Counted from the stretch's first letter, positions 27,242 to 36,435 are shown. The stretch: DNA of 64,000 nucleotides from Legionellaceae bacterium UBA6148 (GCA_002423125.1 DIUW01000042.1:9988-73987), one strand, 5' to 3'. The notes: generated by a model from the sequence alone, not told the origin. Numbers and translations are program-made.

Positions 27242-27411
27242 GACTCTTTAGACGAGGATCGATTATAACTATAGAAGGCTTAGAATTAATTGAATATAAC
27301 GACCTATAGAATTACCTTTTCAATATGAGGGCATAGTTAATTTTTCAAATGAAAATGTACTGTTGTGCAAAGGACGAATAACATGAAAAATAAATAAAAA
27401 CGATAGGCTCT

Positions 27412-27499
27412 CTTTATGACCTGGCGGCAACCAAGTCATAAAGGGTTAATACATAGAACACTAATAAGAAATCAACATTCACTTTCTATATTAGTGTTC
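27412..27499. other. Two hairpins upstream of the replication-type gene
   Basis: CTTTATGAC (27412-27420) pairs with GTCATAAAG (27435-27443), and GAACACTAATA (27456-27466) pairs with TATTAGTGTTC (27489-27499), the latter followed on the plus strand by CTTAATGTTTTTG. They could be a terminator or part of a control RNA for the gene at 27609. No ORF of note lies here. Confidence 0.4.
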
Positions 27500-27575
27500 C
27501 TTAATGTTTTTGTCAATTGTATTGGCTAAAAGCTAAGGATTGCTTACACATGAAATTTAACAATTTAGTTGTATT

Positions 27576-27609
27576 TTTTCGTACCTCACAAATTAGCGAG
27601 GTACGAAAA
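27576..27609 (+). promoter_or_regulatory. Hairpin covering the ribosome binding site of the replication-type gene
   Basis: TTTTCGTACCTC (27576-27587) and GAGGTACGAAAA (27598-27609) form a perfect 12-base stem with a 10-base loop. The 3' arm contains the Shine-Dalgarno GAGGT and reaches the A of the start codon, so the folded form would block translation. It could also serve as a DNA palindrome bound by the protein itself. Confidence 0.6.
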
Positions 27610-28793
27610 TGAATTATTTATCATCCATCAATCACAATAATTTTTCCAGGCTGCATGAGTTAACAAATAATTATAACAAAGCAACATTACTGGATAAACT
27701 CATTTACTGGTGGCAAATCTCAACCTTCACTCTACCGAACAGCCCCCATATCTGGTTTACACGATCACGAGAACGTATTGCTGAAGAGTCCAAACTATCC
27801 TTGCGCACCATCGATAGATATCTCAATGAATTCACTAAAGAGGGTCTGATTGAAAAAACAAATAAACTCTTTATCAAAAAAAATCTCTATATCCGGATCA
27901 CCGACAAATTATTATTAACCATTGGGTTATCAAACCAAGCTGTTACAGACACTATTAAAAACATTACCCCAATTAAGGCGCACCCTGAATTGACTAAAGA
28001 ACCATTTACAAAAGAATCTTCTTGTAAAGAAATAAAACAACTTGGCAGTATCGATATTGCCAATATGGCAGTTTCCATATATAAAGAACAAGATAATAAT
28101 CTAACTAACAGTACAGTTAGAGGCAATGGTAATGTTAATAACTTCGAAAAAAAACTTATTCAACCCATAACTCCCAACACAACCAAAAATAATTACCCAC
28201 AATATCCCATTGAAAAAATCATTGGAGAACAACTGACACCACAATTCACAAACTACATCAAAGGCACAATTCACAACCTAAAAACTCAACACAACCTAAA
28301 AACATCATCACCTGAGCAACTGTATGCGGAAATAGTCTTTGCTGTATTAAATAAACAACATCAATTCATTGGGATTTCAGATAATATCCATCGAGTGAAT
28401 CTTATCGCTAAATTATTACGAGAAAACCGTTGGCGTACACCTAAAGGGTTTTATAATCACTCAGATATTGGTAAACACTTCCAAAAAGTGGAGCCTGAAA
28501 AAAAATTCATTGTAGATAATGTAGGGGAGCGGGGAGTACTTTATAACACTGCAATAAATTATACACCTAGTACCACCCTGAATAATAAATTAAAACAATT
28601 GCAGCATGAACTGCGGGATATTAATCACACAATCAATGCCGAAACGCGTTATTACAACGAGATGATACACTTGAATGACACAACACCTTCGGCAATGACA
28701 CAAATGGTGATTGATTCAATAAAAACTAAAATTGGTCAACTACAAGCGAAAAAAATACAATTAGAGTCACGAGCCACCTCAAAAGTGGCATGA
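27609..28793 (+). CDS. Plasmid replication-type winged-helix protein
   Basis: 394-residue protein beginning with a winged-helix domain (IWFTRSRERIAEESKLSLRTIDRYLNEFTKEGLI, cited here only as residues about 48-82). The middle is polar and Asn/Thr-rich, and residues about 320-394 form a predicted coiled coil (KLKQLQHELRDINHTI). The family of plasmid proteins with such domains is often annotated as replication initiator. Position supports this: parAB on one side, DnaA boxes and a structured element on the other. The exact family is not recognised. Confidence 0.6.
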   Translation: MNYLSSINHNNFSRLHELTNNYNKATLLDKLIYWWQISTFTLPNSPHIWFTRSRERIAEESKLSLRTIDRYLNEFTKEGLIEKTNKLFIKKNLYIRITDKLLLTIGLSNQAVTDTIKNITPIKAHPELTKEPFTKESSCKEIKQLGSIDIANMAVSIYKEQDNNLTNSTVRGNGNVNNFEKKLIQPITPNTTKNNYPQYPIEKIIGEQLTPQFTNYIKGTIHNLKTQHNLKTSSPEQLYAEIVFAVLNKQHQFIGISDNIHRVNLIAKLLRENRWRTPKGFYNHSDIGKHFQKVEPEKKFIVDNVGERGVLYNTAINYTPSTTLNNKLKQLQHELRDINHTINAETRYYNEMIHLNDTTPSAMTQMVIDSIKTKIGQLQAKKIQLESRATSKVA

Positions 28794-28859
28794 AAGGATT
28801 GGTTATATACATAAATAAACAGCTAACAAGTCCCGATCTTAACACAAATAATGGTGTTT

Positions 28860-28936
28860 TTGAAAGCAGGAGGACATCGACGATATAGTATTCTTAATAC
28901 TCGTCTCAATGGGGTATAGAGACACGGTGCTTTCAA
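28860..28936 (+). ncRNA. Structured element, three-way-junction-like fold
   Basis: A perfect 9-base outer stem (TTGAAAGCA at 28860-28868 with TGCTTTCAA at 28928-28936) encloses two hairpins: AGTATT-CTT-AATACT (28887-28901) and GTCTC...GAGAC (28903-28923). This nested layout is unlikely by chance and suggests a folded RNA or a single-strand DNA structure, for example an origin element. No coding frame explains it. It is 67 bases after the replication-type gene. Confidence 0.45.
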
Positions 28937-29040
28937 GAATGGTTATTGATAATTTTTAGCCTTTTTCCGCCGAGTAGAAATTCTCGAATTAGATATCCCT
29001 CAAAAACGAAGGTTAAAGAGAAGGGGGCTTGACAAAAAAG

Positions 29041-29063
29041 TTACCCACAAATTCTGTGGATAA
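29041..29063. promoter_or_regulatory. Inverted pair of DnaA boxes, origin candidate
   Basis: TTACCCACA (29041-29049) and TGTGGATAA (29055-29063) form two facing DnaA boxes; the second is the perfect consensus TTATCCACA in reverse, the first has one change. They lie downstream of the replication-type gene in 28794-29201, a stretch without genes. They suggest the replication origin of this module. Confidence 0.55.
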
Positions 29064-29201
29064 CCTTGTGCGGTAAAGTGGTAAATCACTATCAAAATCA
29101 GTAAAGGTGATAGGGTAGGGCGGTGATGTCTGAAACAGAGTGTTTCCCAAGCATTGAAAATGGCTTCCTAATTTAGAAGTATCATAAAATGGGACAATTC
29201 A

Positions 29202-30063
29202 GGCACCGTCAAGTTGTGTAATTTCTGATAAACTGAACAGATGATCTGTATCCATTTTTATGGAGGTTCATCATGGCGAATCGCAACATGAGTAAAGAAG
29301 GCGGTGATTATTATCCTGGCTACCGGCATCCAAAATTATTGATTGGTTATGTAGTCTGGTCATATCATCGATTCATGCTGAGCCTACGTGATGTATCGGA
29401 ACAACTGATGATGCGCGGGATTATTGTTAGCCATGAAACGATACGCGAATGGAGTTTAACCTTCGGACAGATATATGGCAATGAGATAAAAAGACGAGCG
29501 CCACGTCGAGGTGATAAATGGCACATGGATGAGATGTGTTTGGTTATGAAAGGTAAGAAACATTGGTTGTGGCGAGCTGTTGATCAAGAAGGTTATGAAC
29601 TTGATATTCTGCTGCAATCCCGCAAGAACAAAGAGGCTGCCAAAAGATTTTTTGTTAAATTGTTAAAGGGGCTGCTGTACGTGCCTCGGGTAATTATCAC
29701 GGATAAACTTGCAAGTTATGGCGCAGCTAAAAGAGAAATTTTACCTGGTGTTGAACATCGTCAACACAAAGGATTAAATAACCGAGCTGAGAATTCCCAT
29801 CAACCTACTCGGCAGCAAGAGAAGCAGATGAGGAAGTTTAAATCGCCGAAACAAGCGCAGCGATTTTTACCGGTTCACGGGCAAATAAGAAATTTGTTTG
29901 GCGCTCATCGGTATAAAATGGCGGCCTATGACCAACGAGCTCATTTGATTGCTTCATGGAATCAGTGGCAAGAAATTGTAATGCAGAAAAAGTGTGCCTG
30001 AAATTTAGGATATCACTCTTTTCGACTCAATTTCGACTGTTGATTACACAAGTTGACGGAGCC
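29202..30063 (+). mobile_element. IS6-family insertion sequence, complete copy
   Basis: About 862 bases bounded by inverted repeats: GGCACCGTCAAGTTGTGTAA at the left and, at the right, TTACACAAGTTGACGGAGCC with one extra change. It encloses one intact transposase. The 8 bases on either side do not match (ACAATTCA against GATTTTTC), so no target duplication remains. The motif ATGGGACAATTC on its left reappears inverted near 30295, hinting at an IS-mediated inversion or deletion. Three decayed relatives occur at 36780, 41966 and 43560. Confidence 0.88.
29273..30001 (+). CDS. IS6-family DDE transposase
   Basis: 242-residue transposase of the IS26 type. It has an N-terminal helix-turn-helix (VSHETIREWSLTFG, residues about 51-64) and the catalytic triad in WHMDEM, ITDKLASYG and the RAENSHQPTRQQEKQMR segment that carries the last glutamate. 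Length is normal for IS6 (about 235-245). The frame is open throughout, so it is probably active and may be the source of the decayed copies nearby. Confidence 0.93.
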   Translation: MANRNMSKEGGDYYPGYRHPKLLIGYVVWSYHRFMLSLRDVSEQLMMRGIIVSHETIREWSLTFGQIYGNEIKRRAPRRGDKWHMDEMCLVMKGKKHWLWRAVDQEGYELDILLQSRKNKEAAKRFFVKLLKGLLYVPRVIITDKLASYGAAKREILPGVEHRQHKGLNNRAENSHQPTRQQEKQMRKFKSPKQAQRFLPVHGQIRNLFGAHRYKMAAYDQRAHLIASWNQWQEIVMQKKCA

Positions 30064-30082
30064 GATTTTTCTGAGTGATCAA

Positions 30083-30120
30083 AATTTGTCCGGAAATTTC
30101 TGAGATTAGCGGCTACCCCC
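30083..30120. repeat. Degenerate Tn3-type terminal repeat
   Basis: AATTTGTCCGGAAATTTC continuing to GGCTACCCCC resembles the right terminal repeat of the Tn3 element at 36393-36435 (same GTCCGGAAATT core and a run of C at the end) but with several differences. It is probably the end of an older, related transposon. The rest of 30064-30230 holds no supported gene. Confidence 0.5.
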
Positions 30121-30433
30121 CCCCTTATGAATACACTTCCATCAGCACCGAGACCTGCGTTACAAGCAGTGGCCTTACGGAGGGCTTCATGATGTGACGG
30201 TGGTTGCAACGGCGGTCAAGGCCGCTATTCGGGGCTCTAGACGCTAACCCCCGGAATTTCCGGACAGTTTTTAATCAATAAAATGTAATTTACGAATTGT
30301 CCCATAAACTGAATGCTAGTGTAACGCCCCGCTGTCATAAACAAAATATAAGAAATATACTCAATATTAAGATTTTTTTGTTCTTTCAAAAACTCCTCTA
30401 TACTTTAAAGGGGTATTTTAAAACGGGAACTAA

Positions 30434-31492
30434 TTGATGAAAGTAGTACTATTAATGGGATCATCCAGTGCAGGAAAATCAACTCTCTGTGATGCGTTGG
30501 TTAGAGAACATGGTTGGTATACGCATGGTATTGACCAAGCCATGGAGATACTTCAAAAAGAGCAAGCTCAAAGTCCTCTCTTATTAGAGAAACTTCGGGA
30601 ACGAGGGCTGATTGATCGACTCTCCTTTTATATGAGTGAATCAGCAATCACAACGCTTGCCAGAACAGGACAGTTTGATCTTGTTCATGGTGACATTTCT
30701 ATTAAGCATGAATTTATGAGTCCAGATTTTCAGGGGCTTGGAACTATTTTAAATCAGGCTGGGTTTGCGGATAAAGAGTTAGAGGATCTTACTCATTCAC
30801 TTCGTGAAGTTGGGGATGTATTTAAAACGTTGCCTAAGCCGAATGTCCTTGATCGGATGTTGGATGATGTCTTCAACTTGCCTCCAGAGACCTCGGTTAT
30901 TCTTGATCTAGTCCCACCAGATGGTGATGTTAAAATCATGCTACACGATTTTAGAGAAAAACTTGTTGAGCGTGCAAAAGTGGATGGCCGTACAATAGAA
31001 TACGCTACTGTTTTGGCTTTCTGCCCACCCAAAGCCTTAAGCGCTCGTATTCACCATCGAAATGAATCCGCAGTTAGCTCTAAAGATCTAAGAAACAAAA
31101 GAGAAGGGGTGGAGCCTTTCCTTCAACTTAGTCAGTTAATATCTGCCGCAGAAACCGATGGCGCGCTTGATGAAGCTAGAACTCTTTCTAAAATGCAACT
31201 TCTACTGATCACACTAAAGCACTTACGACCCCAGGTTTGGGAAGGCGAAACTAAAAAAGAAAAAGCAATTTCTAATTTTAAAGCTGGTGCGCATGAGTAT
31301 AGAGAACTAATGAAGGGATTTAAATTATCAGAAGCAAATAATGTTATTGTTTCACCTAGAGAAGACTTAGACGCCCATGCTGTAATAGATTTATCTCAAG
31401 ATGCCTCAGCAAGCGATTTTGCGAGGGAGCTTATTGTTAAAACCATGGATATTCCAACCTTATCGACTATATCCCCCGGTAAAACAATGTAG
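30434..31492 (+). CDS. P-loop kinase-like protein (chloramphenicol phosphotransferase-like N-terminus)
   Basis: 352-residue protein with a Walker A motif in LLMGSSSAGKSTL (residues about 6-18) followed by a short segment ending GID, much like the start of chloramphenicol phosphotransferase (GGSSAGKS ... GVDS). The rest is longer than that enzyme (178 residues) and I do not recognise it. No signal peptide. It is a transposon passenger with its own promoter region. Possible roles are phosphorylation of a small molecule or a toxin/effector; none can be shown. Confidence 0.6.
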   Translation: MMKVVLLMGSSSAGKSTLCDALVREHGWYTHGIDQAMEILQKEQAQSPLLLEKLRERGLIDRLSFYMSESAITTLARTGQFDLVHGDISIKHEFMSPDFQGLGTILNQAGFADKELEDLTHSLREVGDVFKTLPKPNVLDRMLDDVFNLPPETSVILDLVPPDGDVKIMLHDFREKLVERAKVDGRTIEYATVLAFCPPKALSARIHHRNESAVSSKDLRNKREGVEPFLQLSQLISAAETDGALDEARTLSKMQLLLITLKHLRPQVWEGETKKEKAISNFKAGAHEYRELMKGFKLSEANNVIVSPREDLDAHAVIDLSQDASASDFARELIVKTMDIPTLSTISPGKTM

Positions 31493-31680
31493 GAGAGAGC
31501 ATAAAGAAGTGCAGGTGCCCATATCGCCCCGCAATTAAAGCATGTAACTAGCTCAAATTATTCGCTAATTAGCCTACTTTATTTGCGATTAATGTGGGCC
31601 TAAAAGATAACTTTCATTCGAATTAATTTGGTCCAGATTTTGGCTCTGATTGTGGGCGAGATGTTCGTGAAAGCGGGGAG

Positions 31681-32445
31681 TTAAAGCCGCTTTTTTATTT
31701 TATAAATATTAACTGGACACAACCCCCAACTCATCAACTCTACCCCCTGATAAATGATCTCAAAACTGTCATGATAAATGCTTTTGGTAGCGACAATAAT
31801 ACGGCTACCAGGCTTTAAAGTGGCCATTTTATTAATAAGAATTTTCCAAGTTGAATCACTCAAACAAGTAGCCGCAACATATATAATATTAGCGTCATTA
31901 AAATCATAATTAAGAAAACTATCATTGATAAATTGAATAGTATCAACTTGTTTTAAATACGTTGTTTCAAAATCAGATTTGATATTTTGAAACAACGAGG
32001 TTGCTTTTTTAAGCTTATTAATTGCCTTTGTATAAAGCGGTGGGAGCAACTCAATACCACAAGATTTAGATAAATCAAAAAAAAATGCAGCGGTAAATAC
32101 TGCCTTCCCTGCTCCAGAGCCTAAATCATAAAATATTTCTTGGGGCTTCGGCCCGGCTTTTTCAAGGATATTATGAAAGGACAGAAAATCAATTTCTCCA
32201 TAAACAAATTCTTTGTCTGTAATGAGACGCAAATTTCGATAAATTATAGAGGAAATTTTTGCATGCTCTCCTTTGAATAATTTTTTAAGGGTATTTTGCG
32301 TTTTTTCTATCGTCGGCCAATCCGATCTTTCTCTCATTTGATTATAGAGAGATTTTTTTTTGAAATGTGGAATAATAAAATTCGTCAATAAAATCCCGGA
32401 GAAAAAAAATAGAAAAGGTAGTGCCACAATAATATAATAAATCAT
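31681..32445 (-). CDS. Membrane-anchored DOT1-like SAM methyltransferase
   Basis: 254 residues from the ATG at 32443-32445, which has AGGA six bases upstream. An N-terminal membrane anchor (IIVALPFLFFFSGILLTNFI) is followed by a class I methyltransferase domain with the DOT1-type pattern: EIDFLSFHNIL, then FYDLGSGAGKAVFTAAF (SAM-binding motif I), then GIELLPPLYTKA, then a NIIYVAATCLS segment in the catalytic-motif position and LKPGSRIIVATKSI. DOT1 itself methylates histone H3 Lys79. The bacterial substrate is unknown. Passenger of Tn3 element 1, transcribed opposite to the kinase-like gene. Confidence 0.68.
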   Translation of the reverse strand: MIYYIIVALPFLFFFSGILLTNFIIPHFKKKSLYNQMRERSDWPTIEKTQNTLKKLFKGEHAKISSIIYRNLRLITDKEFVYGEIDFLSFHNILEKAGPKPQEIFYDLGSGAGKAVFTAAFFFDLSKSCGIELLPPLYTKAINKLKKATSLFQNIKSDFETTYLKQVDTIQFINDSFLNYDFNDANIIYVAATCLSDSTWKILINKMATLKPGSRIIVATKSIYHDSFEIIYQGVELMSWGLCPVNIYKIKKRL

Positions 32446-32570
32446 AATTGATCCTGCTTCGTAATAAACCAAATAATGGGGCTTGCAATAGCCTTAAAAG
32501 TAGCCCACTACCTAACCAGAAACTATAGCAATCGATTGTTCACTTAACTTCTTTTTTAAAATCTCCCTGG

Positions 32571-33191
32571 TCACATTAAACCTTTTAATTTATTAAGGAA
32601 TGCTTTGAGGGACAAGTATTTGCCATAGCCTAAATGTGTTGTAATAATTTTTTGAAGAGGCACACCTAATTGGTGAAGATGCAAAATTTTATCTTTATCT
32701 TTGTCATACATGGAAGCTTGTATTACTCCTTTGGGCTTACCCAGCGTTATTCCTTTGGCCACCCTTGCACGCAAACCTTCTTTAGTCCGCTCTGAGATAA
32801 AATCTCTTTCTAACTCAGCCAGCATCGAAAATATGGTGATAAGAACTTTGTTGGCTACATTGTTTTGAGCATTGGGGTTTAAATCTAAATTTTGCTTGAT
32901 AAGCACGAGACGAGAGTGTTTCTCGTTAACAATTACTTCTATGGTGTTTAATGTTTCTTTAATTGATCGCCCCAGCCGTGATAACTCAGAAGCAATAACC
33001 ATATCATTAGGTGACAACTTATCCAGCAACTCATCAATACGACGCAAAGTAGTTGATTTACGCGATGACATTTCTAGCTCTATCCATTCATCAACCATTA
33101 GTTTTTGCTCGATACAGTAGCGGCTAATGCTATTTTTTTGGCTATCAACACTCTGTTCTTGTGTGCTTACCCGAACATATCCATAAATCAT
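32571..33191 (-). CDS. tnpR: Serine recombinase, Tn3 resolvase
   Basis: About 206 residues from the internal ATG (MIYGYVRVST). The serine recombinase core is complete: active-site serine in YVRVSTQEQS, then MVIASELSRLGRS and ERDFISERTKEGL. The C-terminal helix-turn-helix is atypical (GKYLSLKAFLNKL). It is divergent from the transposase gene and resolves cointegrates of transposon 1. Confidence 0.92.
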   Translation of the reverse strand: MIYGYVRVSTQEQSVDSQKNSISRYCIEQKLMVDEWIELEMSSRKSTTLRRIDELLDKLSPNDMVIASELSRLGRSIKETLNTIEVIVNEKHSRLVLIKQNLDLNPNAQNNVANKVLITIFSMLAELERDFISERTKEGLRARVAKGITLGKPKGVIQASMYDKDKDKILHLHQLGVPLQKIITTHLGYGKYLSLKAFLNKLKGLM

Positions 33192-33339
33192 ACAATTATC
33201 GCTCAATTCCACTGGTTTTTGTGTAAAGGTGTTTTAACGCATTAACGCCATAGATTTTGCATCGCTTACAATGCACCTATATGCTATAGTCTTCCGCTCC
33301 TAAAAACGACCATTATTTACAATAAATTTTTATTGCCAT

Positions 33340-36300
33340 ATGAAATCAAAAAACAAAAGACTAACAATTTTAGGAGAGGCAGAGCAAGCCGCTTTTTATC
33401 AGTCTCCTGATTTTGATGATCAACAACGCTTAGAATATCTAACTCTAACTCCTGATGAAGAAAAGCTTATACGTGGTCGATCTCATTTGGCAACGCAAGT
33501 CCATTGCGCCTTACAGCTAAGCTATTTCAAAGCAAAACATTTATTTTTTCGTGTTGATTGGCAAGAGGCTGAGGAAGACATTGCCTTTGTTATAGAACAA
33601 TATTTTCCTAATCAAGTTTTTCAACCTGAGAAAATTACCAATCATCAATATTATGCTCAATGCCAAATCATAGCCAAATATTTTAATTACAAATTGTGGT
33701 CCAACGAATTTGAACCATTATTGCTTACTCAATCGATGGCGCTTCTACGTAAAGATATTAGCCCCCAGTTCATTGCCCTTGAATTACTGACGTACCTGCG
33801 CGAAAAAAAGATTATGCGCCCAGGTTACTCAAGGCTGCAAGACATCGTGAGCCAGGCGTTGAGTACTGAGAGATATCGCCTCAGCAAACTCATTCACGAG
33901 TTGCTGAGTGAAGCGGATACATTGATTTTGAAAAAATTACTTCAAGAAGAAGAGACCCTATCGGAACTTGCTGAGCTAAAGCGCGATGCCAAGGATTTTA
34001 AAGCACGAATGATGGATGCTGAACGTGAGAAATTGCTAAAGATAAAACCGTTATACCAAAAAGCAAAATTGATTTTGCCAATGCTTAAACTTTCTCAGGC
34101 AAACATCCAACATTATGCAAGCCTTGTAGATTATTATGATGTCTATGAGTTACGCGTGAAGATAACACCTGATCAAGCCTATCTTTATCTCCTTTGTTAT
34201 ATTTGGCAGCGATACAGGCAACTGAACGACAATTTAATTGATGCGTTTTGTTTTCATCTCAAACAATTTGAGGATGAGCTTAAAAAAAAGGCTAGAGAAG
34301 CATACACCCAGCATGTTATGAGCCAACAGACTGAATTATTGGCTATAAAAAAGGTAGCTAGGCTTTTCGTTGCTGATGACCTATCTGATGACCTTCGCTT
34401 TGGCGATGTTCGCCATAAAGCTTTTAAAACGATTATTACAAAAGAGAAACTGAAAGAACAAGTATCGACGCTGACTGGAAAATCTCTGAAAGAAATTGAC
34501 TTCAAATGGAAAACCGTCGACAAACATTTCCACCGCTTTAAAATCCAGTTGCGTCCATTGATGATGGCACTTGATTTTTCGAGTGTCACAGCAGATAGTC
34601 CTTGGCTTAATGCAATCAACTGGCTTAAGGATATATTTCACCTCAAGCAACAATTAAACAAACGTACAATGACTGATTGCCCTGAAGGCACGCTACCAAA
34701 GCGTTTACAGCCCTACCTTGTTAACCCAAATGCTAAAGGACAACAAAAGCTTGATGCCGACCGTTATGAATTTTGGATTTATCGCCAATTGAAAAAACGG
34801 CTCAAGTCTGGATCGCTCCATTTGGAGGACAGTGTTTATAATCGATCGCTAAGACAAGAATTAGATGAAGCCCATGAAAAAAGCGCACTATCAGAGCCAT
34901 TGGACATTCCCTCATTGAAAAAACCAATTAAGCAGTTGTTAGATGAGAATTTTGCGGAATTAAGTGCTCAATGGATAAGCTTTAACCGATTGCTCAGTCA
35001 GGGGAAACTTAAACACCTATATTTTGATGAAAAGACTAAAACACTACATTTTAAAAAATCAAAAGACGAACGAGAAGATAAACTACAGCATCAGTGCTAC
35101 GATCAATTACCACTGTGTGATATTGCTGATGTGCTCCGATTTGTTAATGAACGAAGCCTTTATTCATCAGTGTTTACGCATCTGCAGCCACGATATGCCA
35201 AAATGCCTATTGATAAAAATAGCCTAGATGCGGCTATTATGGCGCAAGCGTTCAATAACGGCAATGTTAATATGGCAGAAATTTCGGATATCCCCTATGA
35301 TCGTCTGCTCGACACTTATCAATCCCGCCTTCGATTACAAACCTTGAAGAAAGCGAATGATCTCATCAGTGATGATATCTCCAAAATGCCGATATTTCCT
35401 TTTTATTCATTGGATATGGCAATCTTGATTGCGGGCCTAGACGGACAAAAATTCGAAGTTGAAACACCAACGATCAAAGCCCGCCGTTCCAAGAAATATT
35501 TTAGAAAGGGTAAGGGTGTTGTGGCTTATACTATGCTTGCCAATCATATTCCACTGCAAGTCGAATTGATTGGCGCTCATGAGCACGAAAGCTACTACGC
35601 GTTTGATATTTGGTACAACAATACCAGCTCTATCGTCCCAAATGCGATTAGTGGCGACATGCACATCATTAATAAAGGCAATTTTGCAATCATGGACTGG
35701 TTTGGCGGAAAGCTATATCCACGATTTACCAATCTTCAAACACAAACAAAGCATTTATATTGTGGTGATGATCCAGCATCATACAGCACGTGGCTCATTC
35801 CTCCTGTTGGTCAAATTGATCGTCAGCTGATTGAAGAAGAGTGGCTCAACATCATACCTATTATCACAGCCTTAGGCTTAAAAGAAATAAGCCAAAGCAC
35901 TCTAATCAAGAAATTGTGCAATTACACTACAGACAACCGCACACGTAAGGCAATATTTGAGTATGATAAATTAATTCGCAGCATTTATACGCTCAAGTAT
36001 TTACAAGACAGAAAGCTACAGCGCGATGTGCACCGCTCACAAAATCGTATAGAATCATATCACCAACTGCGCGCGGCCATTGCCTCTGCATATGGGAAAA
36101 AACAGCTCACCGGCAGAGGTGAGCGTGAAATCGAAATTAGCAATCAATGTGGCAGGTTTATTGCCAACGCTATTATTCATTTCAATTCAGCGATGCTTTC
36201 TGAGCTGCGGTTACGGTATGAAGCTGAGGGTAACAAGAAGGGTTTAGCGCTTCTCAAAAAAATTTCGCCAGCAGCATGGCGACACATCCACTTCCAAGGG

Positions 36301-36378
36301 CATTTAACCTTTTCTAATGATGGAAAAATGATAAATTTAACGGAACTCGTTAAGAAATTAGACTTATCAGATCGGTAG
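33340..36378 (+). CDS. tnpA: Tn3-family transposase 1
   Basis: 1012-residue transposase of normal length. The N-terminal DUF4158-type DNA-binding domain (AAFYQSPDFDDQQRLEYL) recognises the terminal repeats. The catalytic residues are visible as DGQKFE (Asp about 701), SGDMH (Asp about 771) and RIESYHQLR (Glu about 904). The frame is open from start to stop, so it should be functional. Confidence 0.96.
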   Translation: MKSKNKRLTILGEAEQAAFYQSPDFDDQQRLEYLTLTPDEEKLIRGRSHLATQVHCALQLSYFKAKHLFFRVDWQEAEEDIAFVIEQYFPNQVFQPEKITNHQYYAQCQIIAKYFNYKLWSNEFEPLLLTQSMALLRKDISPQFIALELLTYLREKKIMRPGYSRLQDIVSQALSTERYRLSKLIHELLSEADTLILKKLLQEEETLSELAELKRDAKDFKARMMDAEREKLLKIKPLYQKAKLILPMLKLSQANIQHYASLVDYYDVYELRVKITPDQAYLYLLCYIWQRYRQLNDNLIDAFCFHLKQFEDELKKKAREAYTQHVMSQQTELLAIKKVARLFVADDLSDDLRFGDVRHKAFKTIITKEKLKEQVSTLTGKSLKEIDFKWKTVDKHFHRFKIQLRPLMMALDFSSVTADSPWLNAINWLKDIFHLKQQLNKRTMTDCPEGTLPKRLQPYLVNPNAKGQQKLDADRYEFWIYRQLKKRLKSGSLHLEDSVYNRSLRQELDEAHEKSALSEPLDIPSLKKPIKQLLDENFAELSAQWISFNRLLSQGKLKHLYFDEKTKTLHFKKSKDEREDKLQHQCYDQLPLCDIADVLRFVNERSLYSSVFTHLQPRYAKMPIDKNSLDAAIMAQAFNNGNVNMAEISDIPYDRLLDTYQSRLRLQTLKKANDLISDDISKMPIFPFYSLDMAILIAGLDGQKFEVETPTIKARRSKKYFRKGKGVVAYTMLANHIPLQVELIGAHEHESYYAFDIWYNNTSSIVPNAISGDMHIINKGNFAIMDWFGGKLYPRFTNLQTQTKHLYCGDDPASYSTWLIPPVGQIDRQLIEEEWLNIIPIITALGLKEISQSTLIKKLCNYTTDNRTRKAIFEYDKLIRSIYTLKYLQDRKLQRDVHRSQNRIESYHQLRAAIASAYGKKQLTGRGEREIEISNQCGRFIANAIIHFNSAMLSELRLRYEAEGNKKGLALLKKISPAAWRHIHFQGHLTFSNDGKMINLTELVKKLDLSDR

Positions 36379-36435
36379 GTTTTGTATATGACTAAAAACT
36401 GTCCGGAAATTCCGGGGGTTAGCGTCTAGACCCCC

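Larger units (their letters stand above)
30231..36435. mobile_element. Tn3-family transposon 1 with kinase-like and DOT1-like passengers
   Basis: 6205-base unit bounded by 43-base terminal inverted repeats that start GGGG and continue TCTAGACGCTAACCCCCGG (left 30231-30273, right 36393-36435, one or two mismatches). It contains a P-loop kinase-like gene, a DOT1-like methyltransferase gene, a serine resolvase and a full-length transposase. The 147-base gap 33192-33339 between the divergent resolvase and transposase genes should hold the res site. Flanking 5-mers (TATTC, TAAAA) do not match, so no target duplication is left. Confidence 0.9.

Noticed and set aside
34254..34653. Frames on the minus strand opposite transposase 1
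   Set aside because: Shadow frames of a long intact transposase gene.
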